A DNA stretch of 64,000 nucleotides, taken from the NCBI GenBank assembly GCA_000727475.1, contig KL647321.1, positions 643,691 through 707,690 of the forward strand, given 5' to 3'. A program made the translations under genes and the position numbers. This DNA comes from Sarcocystis neurona (taxonomy: Eukaryota; Apicomplexa; Conoidasida; Eucoccidiorida; Sarcocystidae). The notes below the pieces were generated by a model. The model saw only the letters and a program-made list of their open reading frames with translations, was not told the origin of the DNA and made no database searches. Shown piece by piece: positions 1 through 11,860 of this stretch (its first letter is position 1; each line of letters begins with the position of its first letter).

Positions 1-1616
1 CTCCGTCTGCTGCTGCTCTGCTTCCCACCTGCTGCCGTGCTGCAGACACACGTAATCTGTCGCAACGGCTGCGGGGTCGGCAACCGCTCGTCCACCTCCT
101 CACCCTTTCCCCGTCCCCGCCGTGCGCTCAGCCGCGCAGCACTCCACCATGCCTCATCGCTGCGGTACGATTGACGACACCTTCTGAAGCACCCCTCATG
201 CAGCTGCTGCAGGGCTCGACGAAGAAGCGGCTGCTGCTCTTCTGTGAGGCAATGTTCCTGTTGCTCTCCTCCGGCGGTGCTTCCTGCCTTCCTCTTCTGG
301 AGCGCCGCCGCTTCTACGCCCCTGCCGCCGGTGGTTCTGCGCGTGCTACCCCGCTTCTTCGCTATCGCCCTCTGCCTGATACCCAAGACACGGGCAACAT
401 CCCCTCTAGTAGCGATCTACAAATTCGCACGCGTTTGTGTCGTCCGGTAGCAAAGCGCCTTCTTGCTGCTCCTTTCGCTGTTCAGGGCCTCTTCGCTGTC
501 CGTCTCCCATAACCGCACGAGAGCTGGCTACCGAGTTCACGGCCTTCCTGCTGCGTCGTTCCGTCCCTGCCGCCTTGACGAGCAGCAGTAGAGTTCACAT
601 ATCCCGACAGTAGTGCAGCCGCAACAGCAGCAGCACACATGACGCCATACACACGCGTCAAAAAATACCCCGCTGTTCATGCGTCCTCAAGCGCTGCGCC
701 GCTTGTCCCCCTATCTGCAATTCATGTTCACGTGAGGAACACGTCCCATGCAACAGCAGTACCAGCAGTGTCTGCTGCATCCTCCAGTCTACAGTCCGCT
801 GCTGCCGCCACTGCATCCCTACTACGCCCGCGCATATGCTGCTGTCGCAGCGTCACAACGCTCACGCTCCTCCTCTCGACGCTCGCGCTGCTGCTGCTGC
901 TGTCGTTGCTGCGCTCCTGCTGTCGCTGCTGCGCTGTGCTGCAGCAGTCTGTGTGTGGTGCTGAGGCCGTTGTGCGCGGGTACTGGAGTTGCTGCCGCGG
1001 GGTCTCACTGCGACAGTTCCTATAGATAAGTGAGTCCGTGTCTCTCTGGCCGCTGGGGATCCATTTATAACTGACGCAGCCGCACACACTCTGTGCTGCA
1101 CTATCCCTCTGCAGCATCCTTAGGGGCCTCGATCCGAAGGGGGGACACAACATACCTACCGTTCACGAGGATCAGCATCCGCTGCTGTTGCTGCTGAAGT
1201 CACTCTGCCGCTGTGGGAGCACCTGCATGCCCCTACTTGCTCTCGTGCCGGCTTCTTCCCTGCTGCTCCGGATTCATCTGCTTTCCCGCACTGCTGCAAC
1301 GGGGGCACCCGCAGCCGCAGGCGCGCATACAGCAAGTTTCCAATGCGGGTGCAGCACCAGCAGTACCCGCTCCTTGCGACGACCCGTGTCGCTCTCCCTC
1401 CCCCCCCCTTCACCGAGGAGGGGCGACAACGCGAGATAGAAGAAGCAGGTGCGTATGAAGCCCGCAGCAGCAGCAGCATAGCAGCACAGGCAGAAGCGAG
1501 GACCCCGCAAACAACGGTGCAGGTCTCCCGCGGTAAACGTCTAGACGCGAACTTGGGGACGAACTAATAAAACGCAGAGACATGCGGCCGCAGCAGCGCA
1601 CACGGCAGCACAGAAT
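1..1616. other. Low-complexity DNA, no gene assigned
   Basis: This stretch lies beyond the 3' end of the CAF1 gene. It has many scattered CTG and CAG triplets and several short overlapping open frames on both strands, none longer than about 140 codons. All are rich in Cys, Ser, Ala or Leu from the triplet repeats. I recognise no conserved motif. Part of it is presumably the CAF1 3' untranslated region, and a gene running off the left edge cannot be excluded. Confidence 0.5.
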
Positions 1617-4600
1617 TCAGATTCTCCGGCGGGTGGCTCCGGCTTCGGCAGCAAGGGGCGGACAACGATCTGGCTGCTGCTGGATCACGGAGTTACTGCT
1701 GCGGGTGAGATGGGACTCTTCCTGCTGCTGTCGCTGGCTATCTAGACAGGTAAGCGGCGAAGGCGCGGTGCCGTTTTTGAGCAGCTGGTGTTGCTGCGCC
1801 GCTGCTGCTGCTGCGACGCTGCCACGAAGGCCGTTGGCTGCTGCTGCTGCCGGGTGGTGGTGCTGCAACAGATACGCATTCGGCGCGTCTGGAGGATGGG
1901 TGGACGCCGTCGCTGCAGGAGCAGCACTGCCGCTGAGAAGTGCGAGATGCTGCTGCTGCGCTGGCGACACGAGTCCAAGGCTGTTGCCTTCCGCTCCTGC
2001 TGCTCCTCCTCCTCCTCCGATGGAGTACGGCAGGTGGTGATTGCTGCTGTGGGCATGCAGCCGGAGCACGGCGCTGTTGCTCAGAGTAGCGGAGCCCGTG
2101 AGGGGGTGGTGCAGGTCCGGGTGGCTGCGAGTGCTGTGGGGAGAATGTTGCAGGCGGTGGTGATGCAAATGTTGCTGCTCCTCTGCTGCTGCTGCTGCCT
2201 CTTCTGCTGTTGCTGCAACGGCTGCCGCATGGTGGTGGTGGTGATGTAAAGTTGCCTGTTGATTCAGCAGCAGCGCAGCGGTGCCGTTGTTCGCCTGCAA
2301 CTGTTGCGCGTGCTGTTGCCGCTGCAGCTCGGCTGCTGCCTGCGCACTGTTGCTGTGCTGCAACACATGCAAAGCTGCTTCTCCGTCAAAGCTCAATCCC
2401 TGCTGCTGCTGCTGCGGTGGCAAGGCAGTTGCGTCGCCTCGTCCGGCTGTTGCTGCTGCTGCGACGGCGTTCACAGTCTCCCCCAGCACACGCCCCACAT
2501 CCCCCCCACACATGACGCGATTTACTGCTGCTGCTCCTGCTGTTGCGGCTCCTCCGCCTGCTCCCGCAGCTCCCGGAGTCAGCCGCCGCCCTCCCGTCCT
2601 TCCTGCCACTGCTCCTGTTGCTGCGCCTGCGGGCCCGTTGTTGTTGCCCTTCATGCCCGGCGGCAGCAGCGGCTGCTGAGAATTGCGACCCTGCTTCAAG
2701 CTGTCGTTGACAAGCGTCGTTCCTACTAGTCTTCCTCGGCTTTCGCTGTTGCTTCGTCCCACAAGAGTCGTCGGCTGCGGTTGCTGCTGCTGCTGTGGCA
2801 CGTGGAGCTGCTGCAAGTGAGGCGGCGGTTGCAGATGGGGCAGCTGCTGTTGTCCTGTGAGAGGAGGCTGCTGCTGCTGTTGTAGGTGGCCATGCTGCTG
2901 TTGTTGCGGCTGAAGATGCACTTGCTGCTGCTGCTGCCGCAGCTGCACGTGCTGTGCCTGCTGCTGGTGCTGGGTTGCCTGCTGCAGCTGCGCGTGCTGC
3001 TGCTGGGCTGCCTGCTGCAGCTGCGCGTGCTGCTGCTGTTGCTGGTGGTGGTGCAGGAGCGTCTGCTGCTGCTGCGGCGGCGGCTGCGGCTGCGGCAGCT
3101 GCACGTGCGTGGGCTGCTGCTGCTGCGGCGGCTGCGACTGCTGCAGGGGGTGGTGGGGGTGGGCTTGCTGTTGCTGTGGCTGCTGCGGCAGGGAGTGTGG
3201 GAGGGCAAGAGGCGGCTGTTGCTGCTGCGGTGGCTTTTTCTTAGGAATGTTGTTCGTCCCTAGCCCATAGATGACTCCCGAGAATGTGAAGAAGTCATCC
3301 ACGCGGTTATCGAAGAACAAGTCCACCAGCTTGAAAAATGTGCGGCAGGTCACGAGAGAATCGCTTCCGGCCTGGTGCTGCGGCCCCACTCTTCTCACCT
3401 GCAGCTGCTCCGCTATCTTCTGCAGTGAACATCCTCCCGCTGCGGCTAAGTTGAACCCCACAACGCCCCCTGCTGCTCCACTGCTGTTGCTGTTGCTGCT
3501 GCTGCTGCTGTCCTGAGCGCCTGACGCTGCGGCTGCTGCTGTGGCTGCTGCACCTCCTCCTCCCCCTGCCGCTCCCCCAGTCCCATTTCCTGCTGCGCCT
3601 CCTGCAGCAGCACTTCCGCCGCCGCCACTCCCTCCTCCCCCAGCACCTGCTGCTGCGCCTGCGGCACCCGCTCCCTGCGCTCCTCCCGGCCCGCCGCCCG
3701 CTGCTGCGCCGCCCCCGCCGCCGTGGCCCGTCCCCCCGCCGTCGATGCAGTTGTTCTGCTGCTGCTGCTGCTGACGCCCCGGCTGCCAGTAAATCTGCGT
3801 CGTCGGGAGAGACCGGAGGAGAAATTTTATGTCGTACAGTGCAGGGAAAAAGAGGTGGACGAGCTCGAAGAACTGCGCTTCCGAGTGGGGCAGGGGGGCA
3901 CAAGTCAGCAGCTTCAGCAAATAGCCAAAGTCGTAGCACCCGTGGAAGGAGATCCACTTCACATGTTCGTTCATCACCAGCCCCGAGCTCATTATCAGTT
4001 CCCCGAACTGCTCAACGTCGATCCCCCTGCTCTCCTGTTCAGCAAAGTCCACGCCGCTCTGCTTCAAAAAATCAATCGAGTCCTGCGCATACATGTCCTC
4101 GCTCAAGTTAAAGCGGAAGTTAAACTGCCACGTGGACGTCTCCGCTGCCAGGCGTCCTTCTGCGTCGGCAAACGTCAGTCCGAGCTGAATCACCTGCGTC
4201 CCAGCACCCACCGCAGCAGCAGCAGACACAGCAGCACACACCGGCTGACACTCGCCCACACATACGTACATGCACCCAGAAGAAGAGGAAGCTGCCCACA
4301 AAAACAAGACGAGAATGAAAACACGCGAAGAGAGAAGACACACGAACAGAGACGAGAAAACCCGCCGACGAACCGACCACCTGTACACGTGTATATATGT
4401 GTGTGTGTAGGTGTCTCGCGGGTGGGGGGGGGGGGACGCGGGACGGGAACTGCAAAGTCCGCGGCGCAAGGCGCGGGAGAACGGAGGGAAGTCGTCTTCC
4501 CCCTTGCAGTGGAAAAGTACCGAAGATAAGGACAAAGACGTCCTACTCCTCGGGTACCTCCTCCTCAGAAAAACAGCTGCCCCACATGCACCCACGCGCG

Positions 4601-7600
4601 CCACGGGAGGGCATGCATGCACAAAATCTGCGCATGCACATATACGCAAATAACCTTCACGGGGAAGCAAAGAGACCAACACCCACCTGGGCGGCACGCA
4701 CATGCATTCGTATAGAGAGAGGGGTGTACATATACAATCTTAAGGGGTGGAGACGATCAATCTGACCACGCACACGTGTATGTACGGATATTCCCCACCC
4801 GTACACGAAGCCGGCATCAGCCTGTGCAGGCACGTCTATACATGTATTTGTATGCAATTTCACGGGGACACAGAAGCCGTGGCCATTCATATCTTCTGTA
4901 TCTCAACGAATAGAGCTGTCTACGTGGTCAACTCCGACTGCCTCGTCCTTTCTTCTCGCCCTTGCTGCTTTCCCTGCTGTTCTTCGCGTTGCCCCTCGGT
5001 TCGCCTTCGCAGCTCTGCTGCAGACCAACGTCTTCCCTGCTGAGCGAGTGAAACTTCATATGCGCGCGCCAACACCCGCTGCCCCTCCCCATCTGTCCTG
5101 CCGTCTCTCGGTGCCCCCCCTTCGGCCGTCACATGCCCGCAGCGTCGCTCTGCAGAGTGCTGCAGAGCAGCAGCAGCGTCCTGCTGCACAACGACTGCCT
5201 GCAAACGACTCTTGTTCTTGTAGCGGATACATAATGTATATACACCTGATATATAGACATATACATACACACGTGTGGCCTACAGATAGAGACATTTATA
5301 TATACAACGAGCGTCGTCCTTGTAGACGATCCCCCCCCCCAATCTATGCACACACACCTCTATGCACGTGTGTGGTCTGTACAGGAGTATATGCGTGGTA
5401 TGATATGGGTGTCCGTATGTGTGTGTGTGTGTGTGCGTGTGGATATTCGTGTGTGTACGTGTACACATACACACGCTCGCATACGTAAATTCTTGTAGAC
5501 TACACGTCTGTACGTATATGAAGACATCTACACATATCTATGCGACACTGCATGTACTTTCTCCAGCTGCTATCTATGTGTGTATGTGTATGTGTGTGTG
5601 TATACGCCAGATTCATCCTCCTACACCACCTTCTATAGACGAATCCATATATGGCAACATCTATATCTCTATTTATAGAAGGGGGGGGGGGGATAGACAC
5701 ACACATATCCACATGTGTATGTATGTGCAAGATAGGTCTACACCTAATCCCCGTACGTGTGTGTACGCATATGTAACACAGGTCTCTATACGTAACACGT
5801 ATATAACATACGTATAAGGTGCGCTTCTACGTAACGTCTATACGTGTACATATGTAGCAGATAGGTTTACACGCAACATGTATGTGTGTGGAAGTATGTA
5901 TAAGATAGGCTTCCACCCAACAACTATGCGTGTATACACGTGCAGACAGGTGTTGTACATCGCTATGCGTATACAGATGTATAGATACGTTTATACTTAC
6001 CTATACATGCATCTGCATGTATCCACGTGTATATATAGGTGTATAATACAAGTTTCTATGTAACATCTATTATGTGTGCCTATATGCATCACGTTGGGGT
6101 AGACGTCACATCTATATGGATGTGTACGAATAGATTTACACCTAGTATCCACAGGTTTATATGTGTACAGATGGGGTTACGTGTGGCACCTGTTATATGT
6201 GTATACAATATAGCTTTTCTAGACGTAACACACTTACACATGTACATCTATATAGGTCTACAGCTTGCCGATGTGACTGTATACATATTTGCCCATGGAT
6301 CTACTACGTCTATAGGTGTCCCTGTTTACGAGCCAGCTATACGTATATCCTTGGGTCTCACCATCTACACACACATATACAAACATCGACACATATATAT
6401 GAGGAATTCTCTGTCCCACTTGCGACTCTGCTCAAATCAATAGTCTGTCTCTACGCACTCCTGTACATCAATGTCACTAATATATATTTATTTGATGCCC
6501 ACCCAGATACATAGTATACACAAATGTATACAAACTCTCTCTCCACATATATATATATATACACAGTGCCCACAAGGTCACAACTGACGTGTGAGTGGCC
6601 TTGACTTCGCTGACATACTCGCCTGTATACGTATATACACATGTTCATATATATATATATATATGTTATACACAGATCTATACAAACTTTACAGTACATA
6701 TATATGTCTGTGTATGTTGGTCACAAGGTTCCGCCTGGGGTGCGGGTGGACTTGACTTCGCTCACATATTCGCTTGTATACGTCCATAAACATACATACA
6801 CCTACACATAAGTGAATCTCCAGAGTGCGTACGGCCGTGTATATATTTGTTGCTCTGGCAGCAACATGTCACTTTTTCTGCAGCTGCTGCGAAGTCTCCT
6901 GCAGAACAGGCGACTTCTCCTTCGACGTGTGCCACTCTGCCGACGTCGTCGAACTCTGCTGTGCCGAGGCAGCACACAGCGAGAGCGGCGACCGCCCCGT
7001 CGGCGTCCTACGCATGCGCGCAGCAGCTCGTGTTGCTGTTCGATAAACGGGAAATTCGCCTGCGACACTCCTCTCCATGTCAGTCTACTGCGGCAGCGAC
7101 AGCAGTGCCCGTCGCTTCTCCTTGCTGCTGCGTGGACCGCGTGGCACGTACGACCGAAAACTTCCACATACATACGCACACATACGAAGCCCCCTTCTAC
7201 TGCTTTCTCGCCGCTGCCGCCAAGTGCTGCTGCACGCGCCTGTGGACAACTCTTGCCTTGAGAAGGTCGACGTTGTACTTCACTGTCTGGTAGTTATACT
7301 CCGAGACCTTTCCCGTCGGGCGAGCGACGATGCCGGGGAACTCTGTATCCTGCATGCCAGCAGCAAATACATTTTATCTCGTCTTCAGCATCTATACGCA
7401 TGCGATGCGAGGACGTAGATCTTCCTCTGTTCTCTTCTCTGCTCGGTCTCCTCCTCTCTTTCGCGGTTCCCACACACGGACACTCTATATATACTGGTAC
7501 ACACATACATGCATATACTACAGGCAGACACAAAAAATATGCTCTCCTGTAATCGATACCTGCTCGGGTTACCGTTGAAATCCTCCCTTCTTCTCTCCCT

Positions 7601-9842
7601 CTCTACATATATATATACACATACACGCACAGCACTCATATATATATACACATATCCATGCTTATTATATACGTACACATACATGCAGATGATACATGCA
7701 AATGTCGACTACCTACGCATTTATACATATGCGTCTCGGGGTGGATCTCCAGGAATCTCCGGAGCCTGCAATTGCAGCTATTGACACATACGTAGGTCTT
7801 CGCGTATATATACGAACGCAGGAGTGATGTACATGAATACACCCACCCACCCGGCAAAGAGACATAATAGAGAGATATCCATAGACGCAGACGCCCAGAC
7901 AGGCGACACCCACGTCCGCAACACGTGTGCATATATATATATATATGCGGCACACGTATACATAGATCCATCATATATATATACATTAGACCGACTATAT
8001 CTTGTATACGTATGTTGAAGCAGTGCTGCTCTCCTGTGTGAGAAGGCGGTGCAGGGGGGGGACACACGGGAGGGGAAAAAAACCGCGACCTGCACACGCC
8101 GACGGACGCCACTTCGATAACGCCGTCCCCTTCGCGGACGAAGACGAGCGTGCGACGCAGCAAGTAAGGACCGCGGGGAAGTAGACGAAAACAGCTACAA
8201 ATCGAGACGTGGCGAATGCAGCAAGGACACGTATGTACGTATAGAGAGAGAGAGAAGCCCCCATGATACCGGAGCTATACATGTGTGTCGGTGAATACGT
8301 ATACAGACGAGACGATGGCTTCACGTCTACTACGTACGAACGTGCGGTGCATATTATACGACGTCCGGCAATAACAGCAACAGCGGCGTTAAAACGAGGA
8401 CAAAAAGAGACACAGCCAGGGAGCAGTTCCTGTGTAGTAGTGTATGACGTCTATACAGCGGGGAGCAGCCCGGCGCGCTATCTCACATGCACTCCCCTGT
8501 TTATTATATGGATGTCGACCTATACAACAGACTACACGCATGCAGCTTTATACGTGTATATGCATGTGTGTGGAGAGAGTTCTGTCTACAACACAACATG
8601 CATGTATGTACACACTGGGGAGACGGAAGGTTTGTCGGAGGTTCGTTGACACGGGGAGGAGACTCACCATCGCTACGTACTGGAACCGCTCGACGACATC
8701 TCTAATGCGGGCAAATTCCTCCTCTGCATGCGCACAGGGAGCAGCGACACCACGACCCTCATGCAACAACAACAGCAGAAGCCCACAGCAGCAGCATCGG
8801 CAGCACAAGGAGGACCCTGGCGCAGCAGCGACAGTCTCACCCAGCAGTGCCTGCAAACGCAGGACGCTGGAGCAGCAGGGGCCGCAGCAGGAGCCTGCAG
8901 CCTTAGCGGCAGCAGGAAGGTAAAGGAAGCAGCAATGGCACAGCAGGCGTTTCGGGCAACACGAGCTCCGGCGGCACGACGCAGCAGCGGCAGCGGCAGG
9001 GCCTCGATGCCACAGCAGCAGCAGTTCGCACAGTAGCACGCGACAACGAGACACGAGCAGACGCAGCACCACCAATGGGAGAGCAGCCGATACATCAGCA
9101 ACGTCCTCAGTATGTTTCACTCATATGCGCAAGCATCTTCATCTTGCCGACCCTAGCACGAAAATGCAGCGGAGGCCGCCCGAGCAGCGCTAACCATCTG
9201 GACGCGGCAGCAGGAGCAGCGCGCCGCGGCAGCCAACACCAGCAACATATCATAACAGAGCCCGCTGTCTACTGGACACGGCTGTGAACACACAGGTATC
9301 AATTTGGCTTCGCACTATGCTGCCGTTAGAAAGAAATGGACTCAGGATAAAGAAGAGCAGTGGCATACAAGACGGGGAAATTGCAGCGCACTTCTCCGCC
9401 TGTACGTGTACCCTGCAGACACACTGTGCGGCAGCAGCAGCAACAGCTGGAGCAGCAGTTGGAGCAGCAGCAGCTGAAGCAACACCAGCAGCGACGAAAA
9501 CGTATGCAAAACGTTGCGCTCTGTCGAGCTAGCTATAGGTAGGCGTCCGCATCCTCGAAGACGACGGTGCTGTTGCAGCAGCAGCAAAAGCAACGGGAGC
9601 CGACGGGGTCACCGAAACATAGCGAGCCGGCTCTCCGTAACTCTACGTGTGATATTCTCGTTTTGCGCCGCAACAGCAGAGCAGCAGAGCCGCAGCAGCA
9701 CTAAAACCAGCAGTCGAGCAGCACAAGTCGCCGAACAGCAGCAGCAGCACCGGACGAGCAGCAGCAGCAGCTTACCCAGATTATCGCCCCACACCTCCGT
9801 AATCTGCGCCCGCGCCTCGTCCCCTCCGCAGTCTCCATTCAT
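1617..9842 (-). CDS. CAF1: CAF1/POP2-type poly(A) deadenylase (CCR4-NOT subunit), 4 exons
   Basis: This is the catalytic subunit of the CCR4-NOT complex, which shortens mRNA poly(A) tails in the cytoplasm. Exons on the minus strand are 9842-9776, 8723-8668, 7349-7257 and 4193-1617; phases match at every join and give 930 residues. In order the protein shows an ITEVWGDNL start, then YVAM, DTEFPG, NVDLLK, VIQLGLTF, FHGCYDFGYLLK, GPQHQAGSDS and YGLGTN. The DEDD residues are Asp42, Glu44, Asp160 and Asp350, with His345. The start ATG at 9842 gives an N-terminus of normal family length (human CNOT7 is about 285 residues). The extra length is a Gly/Ala-rich insertion at about 210-326 and a Gln/His/Pro tail from about 387. 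Intron 3 (4194-7256) begins with GC instead of GT. Family and exon joins are secure; an extra intron in the tail remains possible. Confidence 0.93.
1620..3251 (-). other. Gln/His/Pro-rich C-terminal tail of CAF1
   Basis: About 544 residues follow the end of the nuclease fold (YGLGTN). The first part is dominated by Gln, Pro and His runs with a repeated AQLQQA(A/T)Q block. The later part is Ala-, His- and Ser-rich, and the tail ends at a TGA at 1619-1617. No globular motif is visible. Such tails are common in proteins of this lineage and may be disordered. The single open frame suggests coding, but splicing within it cannot be excluded. Confidence 0.7.
3432..3782 (-). other. Gly/Ala/Ser-rich insertion inside the CAF1 nuclease domain
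   Basis: This codes for about residues 210-326 of the CAF1 product. It begins with a Gln run, continues as long Gly and Ala stretches, then a Ser/Asn run, and rejoins the conserved fold at GGCSLQKIAEQL. In human CNOT7 the two flanks are joined by only a few residues, so this is an added loop between the segments carrying Asp160 and Asp350. The frame stays open throughout and is correct on both sides, which argues for translation. An unspliced short intron is the alternative, but I see no good donor site. Confidence 0.75.
5200..6830. repeat. GT/AT-microsatellite-rich intronic block
   Basis: This AT-rich block is full of GTGTGTGT, TATATATA and CACACA runs, for example a GT run near 5417-5440, a poly-G run near 5683-5692 and AT runs near 6546 and 6648. 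It lies wholly inside CAF1 intron 3. Short open frames here are rich in Tyr, Ile, Cys and Thr from the repeats and are not genes. Confidence 0.7.
5700..6360. repeat. Degenerate ~44-bp minisatellite in CAF1 intron 3
   Basis: A motif resembling GATAGGTYTACACCTAAC followed by TATGTGTGTATA recurs near 5731, 5860, 5904, 6128 and 6250, with weaker copies near 6047, 6092, 6170 and 6210. Several adjacent copies are 36-45 bp apart. Copies are diverged and mixed with GT and AT dinucleotide runs. It is non-coding. Confidence 0.5.
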
Positions 9843-11574
9843 GTGGACGACAAAGCAAGAGCATTCGGCTGGCAAGTCAACAGACAGACACACACAAGGA
9901 ACCGCCGGCCTGTGACGGACATCTGCATGTGTAGACCTCTTTACAAGGAAAGGCTGGCAGCTCATGCATGGAGCAGTGCCGGCTTCTTCCTCAACTAAGA
10001 GACACAAGAGAGAGGCAGCCCGTCCCTACACCCACGTACTTCCCCACCTCGACATTTCTCCGCGAACAACTCCCTTTCAAGCAAACGTGCACACGAACCT
10101 ACGTACACACACGCAGCTACAAACGTACACATACATTATGGGTATCCACATCTGGAACTGCTGCAACGGCTAGAACAGCGCTTCGTCAGTGGGGTCGCCT
10201 GCCACAGCAGCAGGACCACCGGAAGCGCGAAGACTGAGGCGCAGGACAAACCGGCGGGGAATTTTACAGCAGCAGCAGCGGAGTCGCAGCAGCAGCTCCA
10301 GCAGCAGAGACGACGACTGACGACTATTCTCCCCACTCCGCTCGGCATAGACCGGCAGCTGCAAACGCCGCAGCAGCAAGCCAGTGGCAAGAGACGCAGC
10401 AGCAAGTGCAGCGGCAGCACGAAGGACAGCAGCAGCTCGGTCAGGAACATTCACAGCTGCAGCAGCAGCTTCAGGGCAGCAGCAGCAGCAGGGAAGGTCC
10501 GAGCAGCAGCCCCCGCCAGAAGAGCTGCGGTTGCAGAGCAGAAGGGAGCAAAACACTTACGAGTTTATCCTATTCATATCTATCCACCAGAGAGTATAAA
10601 CGGAAGCACGAGAAAGCGCTGGTCAGGAACGACTGCACCGCGCTGCCAGCCTGCTGTTGTTGCTACGGCTGCTGTGGCGCAGCAACGGGAGAGGAGGTTG
10701 AGTCCCAGAGGCAGCAAAGCGATTGAACGGCAACGGCCAGGAACTGCGCCTCTGAGGCAGCGGCAGCAGTGCGTCCTCTCTGCAGACTGCAGCAGCTGCT
10801 GCCTCGCAACAGCGCGCGCCACCCCACCCCTCGCTCTTGCTGCCGCTGCTGCCCGATACCTCCTCCGCGCGCTCGGTACGTCCCCACACCAGGTGCAGTA
10901 CTTCCACCGCCTCACGGCGCATGCGTGGTGGAGAGAGCTGCAGCCGCACACACCGCGCAAATCACAGCAGCAACGCGCCAGTAATCCTGAGCAGCAAACG
11001 CGTCGTAGACACGCCGCGCTGCGTGCGCAGACCCACGGCAGTCGGCTACAGCGTCGGCAGCAGCAGCAGCTCCCACATCTAAACAGACCCGCAACCACAC
11101 GCACAGCAGCCCAGCTACCTTTTCCTCGTCGCAGCGACGACTCCCACCAGGGACAGGGACACCCCACACGGAGCCGCGACAGCAGAAGTGCCAGCAGCTG
11201 CTCGCTCTCCATACACAGTCATCCGCACGTCGTGATCAGTCACCACACAGTTCCTCTGCGCCACTGCTCCTGCTGCACCTTCCACCACTGCTGTTCCGCG
11301 GACTGCGGCTGTTGAACGGTGCTGCGGTCTGCTGCTGCCTTTCGCTCCCAGCTGCTGCTGCTGGGACTTCCGGCAACAGCAGGGCTGCCGCAGATACTGC
11401 TGCTGCTCCGGCAGCAACACCAGCATTTTCTGTTGGGGCTGCTGCTGCTTCCATTACTACTGTAACACCTGTTCCCGCTCCGTCGTCTAAAGTAAGACTC
11501 GCTGCTGCTTCTCTTCCTACTACAACGCACGTGCTGGTGCTCCTGCTGCAGCAACTGCTCTAGGTTCCAGGATT

Positions 11575-11860
11575 ACCGTTGCAACTCCTACTGCTGCTGC
11601 TGCTCCTGCTGCTGCTCCTGCTGCTGCCGATGCCCCTGCTACTGCTGCGGCTCTTGCTGCTGCTGCCAACGCCCCTACTACTGCTGCTGCCCCTGCTGCT
11701 GCTCCCGCTGCTGCCGCTGTGCTGCGTCTGCTACTGCTGCCCATGGCCCTGTTACTGCTGTTGCTTCTGTTTCTCCTCCTGCCACTGCTGCTGTCCCTGC
11801 TACTGCTGCCTCTGCCAGTGCTGCTGCTGCCCGTGCTACTGCTGCTGCTGCTGACACTTG
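11575..11860. repeat. CTG-type trinucleotide block
   Basis: About 285 bp consist almost entirely of CTG, CTA, CCG and CTC triplets with CTGCTGCTG dominant on the plus strand. The plus frame gives poly-Leu or poly-Cys and the minus frame gives poly-Ala/Gly/Val. No flanking conserved sequence marks it as coding. Confidence 0.8.

Larger units (their letters stand above)
4194..7256 (-). other. CAF1 intron 3, a GC-AG intron
   Basis: On the minus strand exon 3 ends CTTCTCAAG at 7257 and the intron starts GCAAGAG (GC at 7256-7255). The acceptor is GGGACGCAG at 4194, followed by exon 4 starting GTGATTCAGC. The encoded join NVDLLK/VIQLGLTF exactly matches the conserved CAF1 sequence, so the boundary is fixed by homology, and no GT lies at the position needed. 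The intron body is AT-rich with GT, AT and poly-G runs. Confidence 0.88.

Noticed and set aside
4194..4703. Upstream 170 codons of the CAF1 exon 4 frame
   Set aside because: They lie before a clear acceptor (GGGACGCAG), do not resemble CAF1, and include GT-run translation; the conserved sequence upstream is in exon 3.
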